From NCBI GenBank assembly GCA_027295365.1, contig JAPULD010000418.1, forward strand, positions 1 through 5,775: a stretch of DNA of 5,775 nt, read 5' to 3'. A program made the position numbers and the translations under genes. Under the pieces are notes generated by a model that saw nothing but the letters and a program-made list of their open reading frames with translations, did no database searches and was not told where the DNA came from. This stretch comes from Planctomycetota bacterium. Its GTDB lineage: Bacteria > Planctomycetota > Phycisphaerae > Phycisphaerales > SM1A02. The first letter of the stretch is position 1. Each line of letters begins with the position of its first letter. Shown here in pieces: positions 1-5,775 of the stretch.

Positions 1-407
1 TTCGGGTCAAAGCCAAGGGACAACCATCACCCACCGGCGGCCCCATGGGGGATCTGATCATTACGGTCCATATTGGCAAGCATCCCTTGTTTCGACGAGA
101 AGGGCTCGATCTGTACGTGGATGTGCCCATCACCGTGGCGGAAGCGGCTCTTGGTACGGTGGTGAATATCCCGCTCCTTGATGGATCGGTGGAGATGAAG
201 ATTCCGGCCGGCGCGTCCAGTGGCCGAAAACTGCGAATCAAAGCAAAGGGGATAAGCGATGCCAATGGGAAAATGGGAGATTTCTTCGCGGTGGTACAGA
301 TTGCCGCCCCGGAATCGCTCTCAGATTCAGCAAAAAAATACTTTGAAGAACTTGCCACCGAGTTGAAAAATCCGCGAGAAACAGGACCATGGGCCGACAT
401 TCCATAG
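1..407 (+). CDS. DnaJ/CbpA-type co-chaperone, C-terminal substrate-binding part (5' partial)
   Basis: The gene enters from the left; the first whole codon is at position 3 and the frame ends at TAG 405-407, leaving 134 residues. The fragment opens with the end of CTD-I, a run R-V-K-A-K-G...G-G-P-M-G-D-L that matches the conserved 'GKG...GG..GDL' strand of DnaJ-family C-terminal domains. CTD-II follows: HPLFRREGLDLYVDVPIT, then ALGTVVNIPLLDG and a K-I-P-A-G turn, then GRKLRIKAKG and GDFFAVVQI. The tail (ELATELKN...GPWAD) resembles CbpA-type proteins. These domains bind unfolded client proteins and deliver them to DnaK in the cytoplasm. The J domain, and any zinc-finger or G/F region, lie outside the window, so DnaJ and CbpA cannot be told apart with certainty. 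The next gene starts 74 bases downstream; I see no terminator hairpin between them, so read-through is possible. Confidence 0.92.
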   Translation, partial: RVKAKGQPSPTGGPMGDLIITVHIGKHPLFRREGLDLYVDVPITVAEAALGTVVNIPLLDGSVEMKIPAGASSGRKLRIKAKGISDANGKMGDFFAVVQIAAPESLSDSAKKYFEELATELKNPRETGPWADIP

Positions 408-463
408 AATGTGCGGCTTGTATCGTGAATTGAAGATATCTCAGTACCTAGTGCAGGAATACT

Positions 464-471
464 CAGGAAGG
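464..471 (+). promoter_or_regulatory. Shine-Dalgarno-like site that supports a GTG start
   Basis: The purine run CAGGAAGG lies 10 bases before GTG 482. The frame is closed upstream by TAG at 449-451, and no other ATG, GTG or TTG lies between that stop and 482. The GTG is therefore the first usable start. The next in-frame ATG would remove most of the first membrane segment. Confidence 0.5.
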
Positions 472-481
472 CCCTTCAGGC

Positions 482-1933
482 GTGCTCCGTAATCAACATC
501 GCTTCTTTCGAAGTGTCCTCATTGCCTGCGACACGTTGATGCTTGTTGCCGCGGTCGTTTTGGCATATTTCGTTCGCTTTCACCTGCTTGATGAATACCT
601 TCCCCCCAAAGACTCGAACATTCGATTTGCCACGCACAGCATCCCGGTGCTCGTGGCTGTGCCATTGATGCTGGTGTCCCTGCTCTTTGTGGGTCTTTAT
701 CAGCCTCGTCGGGATCAGCGCTATTTCTATGAGGCATCGGTCATCATCAAGGCGACGCTCATCGGCCTGGGGCTGACCATCGCGTTCATCACCTTGTTCG
801 GGAAAGTCCTCTTCGACGGCCGCGATTTCAGCCGTCTCCAATATGGCACGTATTTCGTGCTCAGCACGTTTGTCCTGTTGCTTTGGCGCTACGCTTTTCG
901 GGTGATCTTGCGTTCGCTTCGCCGTCGGGGTTGGAATCTCCGTCATGTTGCGATCATCGGCGATGGTCGTCTGGGGCAGGTTGTCGCTCACACCCTGAAA
1001 CGAAATTCGTGGACCGGCATCAAGCCCTCGTTTTTCATCAGTCACCATGCCGCGCCCAAGCGTCAACAATGCGTTGACCTACCGGTTCGAGGGGGAATCA
1101 ATGATCTTGAGACCATCCTGGATACAGAAGAAATTTCGGGGGTCTTCATCGCGCTCCCCGGTCGTATGGCCGCGGAATTGCCCGACTTGCTGTTGCAACT
1201 TGAGAAACATCCCTTGGACGTTCGCGTGATTCCCGACATGAATCCGAAGTACATGCCGATCAACATGTCCGTAAGCGAGTTGGAAGGCATGCCGATCCTG
1301 TCGGTGCGCGAGTCGCCTTTGGCAGGATGGGGCCACGTCGTCAAGCGAGTCATCGATTTCTTTGGTTCCATCGTGGCTCTGGTGATCTTCGGGTTGCCCA
1401 TGATCATCATCGCGATCTTGACCCGATTTTCAGGTTCAGGCCCCGTCATCTTTCGTCAGGAGCGCATGAGCGTGAATGGCCAGCGCTTCATGATTTACAA
1501 GTTTCGCACGATGCACCATGTCGATTCCGAGGCCATGACGCTTCGCGACTCGGGACAGGGGAAGGCGGCGTGGACGAAAACGGATGATGTTCGCGTGACT
1601 CGATTGGGTCGTCTGCTCAGACGTACGAGCCTCGACGAATTGCCTCAACTCTTCAATGTCCTCATTGGCGAGATGTCGCTCGTGGGGCCTCGCCCCGAGC
1701 GTCCTGAATTGATCCAGAAGTTTCGTGAGGATTGGCGGGGCTACATGCTTCGCCAGAACGTCAAGGCCGGCATGACCGGCTGGGCCCAGATCAACGGACT
1801 CCGTGGCAACACGTCGCTCCGAAAGCGGTTGCAATACGACCTCTTCTACATCCGCAATTGGTCGGTCATGTTTGATCTCCGCATTCTCTGGTTGACGATC
1901 TTCAAGGGTTTCGTGCATCCAAACGCGAACTGA
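482..1933 (+). CDS. Polyprenyl-phosphate sugar-1-phosphate transferase (WcaJ/WbaP-type, exopolysaccharide priming enzyme)
   Basis: This 483-residue integral membrane enzyme is the usual length for the long-form polyprenol-phosphate phosphoglycosyltransferases. It moves a sugar-1-phosphate (often glucose or galactose) from a UDP-sugar to undecaprenyl phosphate on the inner face of the cytoplasmic membrane, the first step of exopolysaccharide, capsule or O-antigen repeat-unit assembly. Visible parts: four hydrophobic segments at about residues 12-31, 53-73, 88-106 and 122-140; a Rossmann-like CoA_binding_3 domain opening with VAIIGDGRLGQ (156-166); a membrane re-entrant helix at about 291-314; and the catalytic bac_transf domain. 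The catalytic domain carries FRQER (324-328), KFRTM (340-344), SLDELPQL with the Asp385-Glu386 dyad, GEMSLVGPRP (397-406 region) and KAGMTGWAQINGLRG. The dyad corresponds to Asp93-Glu94 of PglC. The sugar specificity cannot be read from sequence, so I give no symbol. It starts with GTG and is followed by queC after 7 bases. No flippase, polymerase or other glycosyltransferase gene lies in the window. Confidence 0.95.
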   Translation: MLRNQHRFFRSVLIACDTLMLVAAVVLAYFVRFHLLDEYLPPKDSNIRFATHSIPVLVAVPLMLVSLLFVGLYQPRRDQRYFYEASVIIKATLIGLGLTIAFITLFGKVLFDGRDFSRLQYGTYFVLSTFVLLLWRYAFRVILRSLRRRGWNLRHVAIIGDGRLGQVVAHTLKRNSWTGIKPSFFISHHAAPKRQQCVDLPVRGGINDLETILDTEEISGVFIALPGRMAAELPDLLLQLEKHPLDVRVIPDMNPKYMPINMSVSELEGMPILSVRESPLAGWGHVVKRVIDFFGSIVALVIFGLPMIIIAILTRFSGSGPVIFRQERMSVNGQRFMIYKFRTMHHVDSEAMTLRDSGQGKAAWTKTDDVRVTRLGRLLRRTSLDELPQLFNVLIGEMSLVGPRPERPELIQKFREDWRGYMLRQNVKAGMTGWAQINGLRGNTSLRKRLQYDLFYIRNWSVMFDLRILWLTIFKGFVHPNAN

Positions 1934-1940
1934 ATCCACC

Positions 1941-2645
1941 ATGCCAGGCGAATCGAAACAAGCGGTCGTGTTGCTGTCGGGGGGACTGGATTCCGCAACC
2001 ACGTTGGCAATCGCTCAGGACCAGGGGTTTGAATGTTTCGCCATGAGCTTTGCGTATGGGCAAAAGTGTCATCTCGAACTTGATGCGGCGAAGCATGTGG
2101 CCAGGGCATTGGGAGCGATCGATCACGTCATCGTCTCCATCGATCTTCGAGCCTTTGGCGGCTCGGCCCTGACCGACGACATCGACGTCCCCAAGGATCG
2201 CCCGATTCCACAGTTGCATGATTCGGATATGACAATTCCGATCACCTATGTCCCCGCTCGGAACACCATCTTTCTTTCCTACGCCTTGGGGTTCGCCGAG
2301 GCGCGCGGCATCACGGACATCTACATCGGCGTCAACGCCCTGGACTATTCGGGGTATCCGGATTGTCGACCCCAATACATTGCGAGTTTTGAAGCAATGG
2401 CCAATCTCGCGACAAAGATCGGCGTGGAAGGACGACACATCCGAATTCATACGCCACTGATCGATCTCACGAAAGCGCAGATCATCAACTTGGGTATCGG
2501 ATTGGGGGTCGATTACGGCTTGACCGTAAGTTGCTACGACCCCAATCCAAAGACTGGAGTGCCCTGTTGGCATTGCGATTCATGCCAATTGAGGGCGGCT
2601 GGATTTTCGGAATTGGGCATACCAGATCCAAGTAAAATTTCATAG
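1941..2645 (+). CDS. queC: 7-cyano-7-deazaguanine synthase (QueC)
   Basis: This 234-residue protein has the normal QueC length. QueC uses ATP and ammonia to convert 7-carboxy-7-deazaguanine into preQ0, the precursor of queuosine in the tRNA wobble base and, in some organisms, of 7-deazaguanine DNA modifications. Visible features: the N-type ATP-pyrophosphatase P-loop SGGLDS at residues 13-18, the YVPARN motif at 103-108, GVNALDYSGYPDCRP around 130-144, and a C-terminal zinc site made by Cys198, Cys209, Cys212 and Cys215 followed by QLRAAGF. The zinc knuckle reads C-W-H-C where most homologues have C-G-x-C. The ATG has no Shine-Dalgarno sequence (the preceding bases are ATCCACC) and lies 7 bases after the stop of the transferase gene, so translation is probably coupled to it. 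No queD, queE, queF or tgt, and no DNA 7-deazapurine modification gene, is in view. Confidence 0.97.
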   Translation: MPGESKQAVVLLSGGLDSATTLAIAQDQGFECFAMSFAYGQKCHLELDAAKHVARALGAIDHVIVSIDLRAFGGSALTDDIDVPKDRPIPQLHDSDMTIPITYVPARNTIFLSYALGFAEARGITDIYIGVNALDYSGYPDCRPQYIASFEAMANLATKIGVEGRHIRIHTPLIDLTKAQIINLGIGLGVDYGLTVSCYDPNPKTGVPCWHCDSCQLRAAGFSELGIPDPSKIS

Positions 2646-2662
2646 ATTTACTTCATAAACTA

Positions 2663-2691
2663 TTGACAATGCTCATTTTATGGGGCATTCT
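2663..2691 (+). promoter_or_regulatory. Possible sigma-70-type promoter (good -35, weak -10)
   Basis: TTGACA at 2663-2668 matches the -35 consensus exactly. At 17-base spacing the -10 candidate is CATTCT (2686-2691), which fits only three of six consensus positions. The spacer overlaps an AATGCTC/GGGCATT hairpin, which could instead be a 3'-end structure of queC mRNA. Planctomycete promoters are poorly defined, so this is tentative. If real, transcription would start near 2698 and end at the terminator at 2893. Confidence 0.2.
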
Positions 2692-2905
2692 GTGTCATGG
2701 TAATTTGGAGCGAGAGTTGGGTTGCTCGCCCCCCACGCTGCTCGAAACGCGTTGGGGAAATTCGGTAGTTCTTACCGTCTAGGAGATTGATTCCTGTTGG
2801 GCGCTTCACACGGGGCCCACGGGTGGACGAGACCCAGAAGCTGGCTTTGGCAGATCGCGACACGGAATCGAGATCCGCCAAGGTCGGTTTTTTATTGCCC
2901 TGCAT
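2678..2905 (-). CDS. Possible small hypothetical protein (75 aa), competing with a + strand non-coding reading
   Basis: I do not recognise this protein. It fills the queC-M4 gap: TAA at 2680-2678 lies 32 bases from the queC stop (convergent), and its ATG at 2905 lies 115 bases from the divergent M4 start. Codon choice is gene-like: all Arg codons are CGN; ATA, TTA, AGA and AGG are absent; and about 60% of third positions are G or C by hand count. The frame stays open upstream of the ATG to a stop at 3028-3026, but ATG 2905 is the only standard start in it. Against it: only a weak A/G-rich stretch (GATGAAAAG) precedes the ATG, the product is basic and low in recognisable motifs, and a convincing + strand terminator lies inside the frame. 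It may be real, a decayed gene, or chance. Confidence 0.25.
   Translation of the reverse strand: MQGNKKPTLADLDSVSRSAKASFWVSSTRGPRVKRPTGINLLDGKNYRISPTRFEQRGGRATQLSLQITMTQNAP
2841..2893 (+). terminator. Rho-independent terminator (16-bp stem plus T6)
   Basis: The arms 2841-2856 and 2872-2887 pair over 16 positions: 12 Watson-Crick, three G-U wobbles and one A-C mismatch. The stem can extend by three more pairs (2858-2860 with 2868-2870) beyond a G-A mismatch. TTTTTT (2888-2893) follows the stem directly. The wobbles would become A-C mismatches in a minus-strand RNA, so the structure is stable mainly in + strand transcripts. It sits about 200 bases after the queC stop, and would end either the transferase-queC transcript or a separate short RNA starting after 2663. 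The long-stem-plus-U-tract form is standard for intrinsic terminators. Confidence 0.65.
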
Positions 2906-2972
2906 CTTTTCATCTGGATCGGTGATGCGACGGATATGACTCGAAGAACATGGATTTGACGCAATCTCATTG

Positions 2973-2990
2973 CGATGAATGTGTTCATCG
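2973..2990. repeat. Perfect 7-bp inverted repeat upstream of the M4 gene
   Basis: CGATGAA-TGTG-TTCATCG is an exact dyad with a 4-base centre. It ends 15 bases before the AGGAGGG ribosome-binding site and 30 bases before the start codon. It could be an operator for a dimeric regulator or a leader-mRNA hairpin near the ribosome-binding site. A lone TTCATC half-site also occurs at 2909-2914. Short dyads arise by chance, so function is not shown. Confidence 0.35.
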
Positions 2991-3005
2991 GTATCCTGAA
3001 TCCAT

Positions 3006-3012
3006 AGGAGGG
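3006..3012 (+). promoter_or_regulatory. Strong Shine-Dalgarno site of the M4 peptidase gene
   Basis: AGGAGGG lies 8 bases before ATG 3021. An in-frame TGA at 2997-2999 makes this ATG the first possible start. It is a much better match than anything before queC, in keeping with an independently translated, well-expressed exported protein. Confidence 0.8.
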
Positions 3013-3020
3013 CGTCAAAG

Positions 3021-5775
3021 ATGCGCTATCGTTGTTTCTCCATCTGTCTTTCGATCATTGTTCTTTCTCATGTGGGTACCGTCGTTGGGCAGGGGCGAAA
3101 TGGAACACGTGGGGAAGGGCTCGCCATCCAGACTTCACGGACGACCGGGTTCACCTCGTTCATCAGTGCACCGCGGGGACAAACAATTTCATTGCAACGC
3201 CCGAGGAGAGTCGGAGAGACAAACGTCGATCTCTTCCTTGATGAATACGGCCATCGATTTGGCATATTCGATCCCGCGACCCAGTTGGCCTTGACCAAAA
3301 TCGAAATTGATTCATTGGGATACATTCACACCACCCATGAACAGGTGCATCGTGGCATCAAGGTATTCTCCGGCATTGTCAGGGTGCATCAGAACCCTGC
3401 CGGTGACGTCCATGCCGCAAATGGCGACTTCTATCCCATTCCCGAAAAACTTTCGACCACTCCCGAGATCGACGAAGCGACAGCTCTGCAATTGACGCAA
3501 GCCATCGTCGAGCATCCGAATCTTCAAGTCGAATCCTCTGAACTCGTCATCGTCGATCCGGGCTGGTATGGCAATCCCGTCGCGGGCGCGCATCTGGCTT
3601 GGCATATCGTGCAGGCGGCCCCGCTGGACGGTATTCGCCAGGCGTTTTTCGTTGATGCCGCCACGGGTGAAGTGCTCGACCAATGGAGCATGATCCACAC
3701 CATCAAGGATCGACAAATCCATGACGGTGGCGGGTTGGGGGCGATCCCCGGACCGTTGGCGCGGGGCGAGGGTGATCCGGCCACCGGTGATTTTGATCTT
3801 GATGCCGCGTACGACTATTACGGCGACACGTACGATTACTTCTTCAATGCATTCGGGCGAGACAGCATTGATGGCAATGGGATGCCCATGATCGCCACGG
3901 CGCACTCCACCGCGCCAAATTGTCCCAACGCTTTCTGGAACGGCGCTCAGATGGTCTTTTGTACGGGCACCGTCACCGATGACATCGTCGGACACGAACT
4001 CGCACATGGCGTGACGCAATTCACCGCCAACTTGATCTACCGGAACCAGTCGGGCCAGCTCAACGAGTCGTTCTCCGACATCTGGGGTGAGATGATCGAC
4101 CTCTTCAATGGCGACGCCGCATTTGCCGGCACGCCGGGCGGAACGCCCTGGCCGGTGCACCCGACCGGCCCCGGGACTGATACACCGAACAATCTGCGCA
4201 GCACGTGCAGTCCATCACCTGACAATGTCAATGGCGTGCGTTGGCTGTTGGGCGAGGACGCGGCCGCGTTCGGCGGAGCCATTCGTGACATGTGGGATCC
4301 GACGTGCCGCAGCCATCCCGATCGAGCCAACAGCCCTCTGCAGACGTGCCCAGGCACTGACAGCGGGGGGGTGCACCGAGGCAGCGGCATTCCCAATCAC
4401 GCCTTTGCGATGCTCACCGATGGCAAGACGTTCAACGGTCATACGGTCATCGGGATCGGGCCCATCAAGTCCGGCGCCGTCTGGTACCGGGCCTTGTCAG
4501 TCTATCTGTCCGTCTCTTCGGATTTCATTGACGCCTACGGGGCGTTCAATCAGGCGGCCCAGGATCTCATCGGGACGTTTCCGCCCGACCCCCGCACCGG
4601 TTTGCTCAGCGCAGATATGTTTTCGGCGTTCGACGCTACTCAAGTGAACGAGGCGTTGCTGGCCGTGGAGATGGACACCGACGGGGCCTGTGGCAAATCC
4701 GATGACGTACTCGCCTCCGGAGCACCCGAGTTTTGTGACGCCATCGAGGTCGTCTTTAGCGAAGGATTCGAGAACGGCGCCAATGGCTGGACGGTTTCAA
4801 ATTCAGCTCCCCTCACCCCGATCGACTGGGAACTCATCAATACGGACATCCCCTTTGATCGAGCGGGAACCGTCTGGTTCGGGGCCGGCCCGAGTATCGG
4901 CGACTGTGGCGGACAGGACGAGTCCGGATCGCATTCCCTGACCACCACCGATTACCTGTTGCCCATCTCGGATGACGTCTACCTGTTCGCTTTTTCCCAT
5001 TACATGTCATCCGAAGGCGCGTGGGACGGGGGCAATGTCAAAATCAGTGTGAACGGATCCGGATTCGTATCCTTTCCCCGGAACGCTTTTGAGCGAAATC
5101 CCTACAACGGCAAGTTGCGCAGTGTCGCGGGCGGGAATACCAATCCGCTGGCCGGCGAAACCGCCTGGACGGGGGCCGCGGGTGGATGGGGCACGAGCGT
5201 CATCAACCTCAGCGGGGTTGCGACAGGAGGCGACACCATCGCCCTTCGATTCGACTTCGGCAAGGACGGCTGTACCGGCGTCAAGGGATGGTACCTGGAC
5301 GACTTCATGATCCTCCGCTGTCCCGACGATGATGGGGATGGCGTTTCGAATCATCGGAATACCGTCTTCATCGAGGCGATCGAACCCGACCACAGCGTGG
5401 CGACTGGCTTGATCACGAGAGTGTTTTTCGAGGTGCCACGAAAATCGACGTCCGACGTTCGTTTCTCGTTCACCGGGTACGCCGATCTGGGACTGAACAC
5501 CGAGTATCTGGATCTTCAGTTGAACAAGAATCACCAGGCGGATCTCTACGCCGTCGGCGGGGTGGATTGTGCGGCTTCGCCCAACAACGCCGAACTTATC
5601 CTGACCGCGGCGGAATTCAATGCCCTGCTTGAAGACACATCGCTGGAGGTCATTCTGATTCCCTCAGCGGCGGTCAATGGCAATCGATGCGGGGGTGACG
5701 ATTTCCTCACGGCCACACTGACATTTGAAATGGCGCGTCTCGGGGACATTGACGGCAACACCGTGGTGGACACCG
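3021..5775 (+). CDS. Secreted thermolysin-family (M4) metallopeptidase with MAM-like and dockerin-like C-terminal modules (3' partial)
   Basis: The frame is open from ATG 3021 to the window edge: 918 residues, no stop seen. Parts in order: a signal peptide (residues 1 to about 23, cleavage likely after V-V-G); an FTP-type propeptide around 65-140 with the HEQVHRGIKVFSG strand; a PepSY-like segment about 148-222 ending FFVDAATGEVLD; then the M4 catalytic domain, about 228-545. Aligned by eye to thermolysin, all key residues are present: NAFWNG (Asn303), zinc motif HELAH (His325, Glu326, His329), Tyr340, third zinc ligand Glu349 and Asp353 in NESFSDIWGE, Arg422, and His452 in DSGGVHRGSG. It should therefore be an active zinc endopeptidase, exported and matured by propeptide removal. 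About 575-767 is a beta-sandwich like the MAM-type domain of InhA peptidases (GFENGANGWTV start, WDGGNVKISV, GWYLDDFMI end). A D-D-D-G-D-G-V-S-N calcium loop (769-777) and a second beta-rich domain (about 781-905, Cys850/Cys890) follow, then LGDIDGNTVVDT, the start of a dockerin-type loop. The mature part seen has 12 cysteines, fitting disulfides outside the cytoplasm. Confidence 0.95.
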   Translation, partial: MRYRCFSICLSIIVLSHVGTVVGQGRNGTRGEGLAIQTSRTTGFTSFISAPRGQTISLQRPRRVGETNVDLFLDEYGHRFGIFDPATQLALTKIEIDSLGYIHTTHEQVHRGIKVFSGIVRVHQNPAGDVHAANGDFYPIPEKLSTTPEIDEATALQLTQAIVEHPNLQVESSELVIVDPGWYGNPVAGAHLAWHIVQAAPLDGIRQAFFVDAATGEVLDQWSMIHTIKDRQIHDGGGLGAIPGPLARGEGDPATGDFDLDAAYDYYGDTYDYFFNAFGRDSIDGNGMPMIATAHSTAPNCPNAFWNGAQMVFCTGTVTDDIVGHELAHGVTQFTANLIYRNQSGQLNESFSDIWGEMIDLFNGDAAFAGTPGGTPWPVHPTGPGTDTPNNLRSTCSPSPDNVNGVRWLLGEDAAAFGGAIRDMWDPTCRSHPDRANSPLQTCPGTDSGGVHRGSGIPNHAFAMLTDGKTFNGHTVIGIGPIKSGAVWYRALSVYLSVSSDFIDAYGAFNQAAQDLIGTFPPDPRTGLLSADMFSAFDATQVNEALLAVEMDTDGACGKSDDVLASGAPEFCDAIEVVFSEGFENGANGWTVSNSAPLTPIDWELINTDIPFDRAGTVWFGAGPSIGDCGGQDESGSHSLTTTDYLLPISDDVYLFAFSHYMSSEGAWDGGNVKISVNGSGFVSFPRNAFERNPYNGKLRSVAGGNTNPLAGETAWTGAAGGWGTSVINLSGVATGGDTIALRFDFGKDGCTGVKGWYLDDFMILRCPDDDGDGVSNHRNTVFIEAIEPDHSVATGLITRVFFEVPRKSTSDVRFSFTGYADLGLNTEYLDLQLNKNHQADLYAVGGVDCAASPNNAELILTAAEFNALLEDTSLEVILIPSAAVNGNRCGGDDFLTATLTFEMARLGDIDGNTVVDT

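Larger units (their letters stand above)
2646..3020. other. 375-base intergenic region between queC and the M4 peptidase gene
   Basis: It holds no recognisable protein family, tRNA or rRNA. On the + strand it has, in order: a consensus TTGACA (2663-2668); a 7-bp hairpin with one G-U pair (2668-2674 with 2683-2689); short hairpins at 2710-2714/2725-2729, 2731-2738/2749-2757 (one bulge), 2763-2767/2773-2777, 2781-2785/2791-2795, 2798-2802/2815-2819 and 2821-2824/2832-2835; a terminator (2841-2893); a perfect dyad (2973-2990); and a strong ribosome-binding site (3006-3012). On the minus strand one frame is open from 3025 to 2678. A weak TTGACG at 2956-2961 could serve the M4 gene, but I see no good -10 partner for it. 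I found no close match by eye to known riboswitch, 6S, SRP, RNase P or tmRNA cores. Confidence 0.6.

Noticed and set aside
430..458. Promoter before the transferase gene (TTGAAG at 430-435)
   Set aside because: At 17-base spacing the -10 position reads GCAGGA, which is not promoter-like.
476..1069. Minus-strand frame (197 codons) opposite the transferase gene
   Set aside because: It is antisense to the membrane and Rossmann regions of a clear gene; the product is Gln/His/Glu/Arg-rich with no recognisable domain.
1902..2573. Minus-strand frame (223 codons) opposite queC
   Set aside because: It is a shadow of queC, which has all its catalytic and zinc motifs on the + strand.
2668..2689. Second intrinsic terminator directly after queC
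   Set aside because: The 7-bp AATGCTC/GGGCATT stem is not followed by a T-run on either strand, so it is at most a 3'-end hairpin.
2698..2893. 6S RNA, from its length of about 195 nt
   Set aside because: The ends do not pair into the long closing stem with a central bubble that 6S needs; the region folds by eye into serial local hairpins.
2950..3294. + strand frame (114 codons) starting in the gap and overlapping the M4 start
   Set aside because: It is in a different frame from the M4 signal peptide and propeptide, has no ribosome-binding site, and its product is low-complexity and Ser/Arg-rich.
3312..4160. Long minus-strand frame (282 codons) opposite the M4 gene
   Set aside because: It lies wholly antisense to the M4 catalytic domain, whose motifs are intact. 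Its product shows no family motif; codon-biased coding sequence often leaves such antisense frames open.

Overview
The window carries four clear protein genes, all on the + strand. In order they are: the 3' end of a DnaJ/CbpA-type co-chaperone, a membrane polyprenyl-phosphate sugar-1-phosphate transferase, queC, and a very long frame for a secreted thermolysin-family (M4) metallopeptidase that is still open at the right edge. The M4 gene has a signal peptide, an FTP/PepSY propeptide, a complete set of M4 active-site residues, an InhA/MAM-like beta-sandwich, a second beta-sandwich, and then the first calcium loop of what looks like a dockerin-type repeat, cut by the window end. Big multidomain exported proteins ending in isolated dockerin-like loops are common in Planctomycetota (especially Phycisphaerae-like lineages). 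Together with the moderately GC-rich coding sequence and an inconsistently used Shine-Dalgarno site, this makes a planctomycete or similar environmental bacterium my best guess. That is an inference; no rRNA or other phylogenetic marker is present.

Layout: 1-407 is the co-chaperone C-terminus (start outside the window). 408-481 is a short gap with an SD-like site. 482-1933 is the glycosylphosphotransferase and 1941-2645 is queC, only 7 bases further on, so the two are almost certainly co-transcribed. 2646-3020 is a 375-base gap that is the least ordinary part of the window. It holds a consensus-like TTGACA, a run of short hairpins, a 16-bp hairpin followed directly by six T's (a good + strand intrinsic terminator), a perfect 7-bp dyad, and a strong AGGAGGG ribosome-binding site for the next gene. 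The minus strand of the same gap is an unbroken reading frame with gene-like codon choice and one possible ATG (75 codons), so a small hypothetical gene and a structured + strand transcript are competing readings. 3021-5775 is the M4 peptidase.

Roles: the sugar-1-phosphate transferase would start exopolysaccharide or O-antigen repeat units on undecaprenyl phosphate. QueC makes preQ0 for 7-deazaguanine nucleosides (normally queuosine in tRNA). The M4 protein is an exported, self-processing protease with C-terminal binding or anchoring modules. The DnaJ-like protein is a chaperone partner. The genes do not form one pathway. I see no mobile element, CRISPR array, tRNA or rRNA. I found no convincing undescribed system; the best leads are the 2646-3020 gap and the modular M4 protease.
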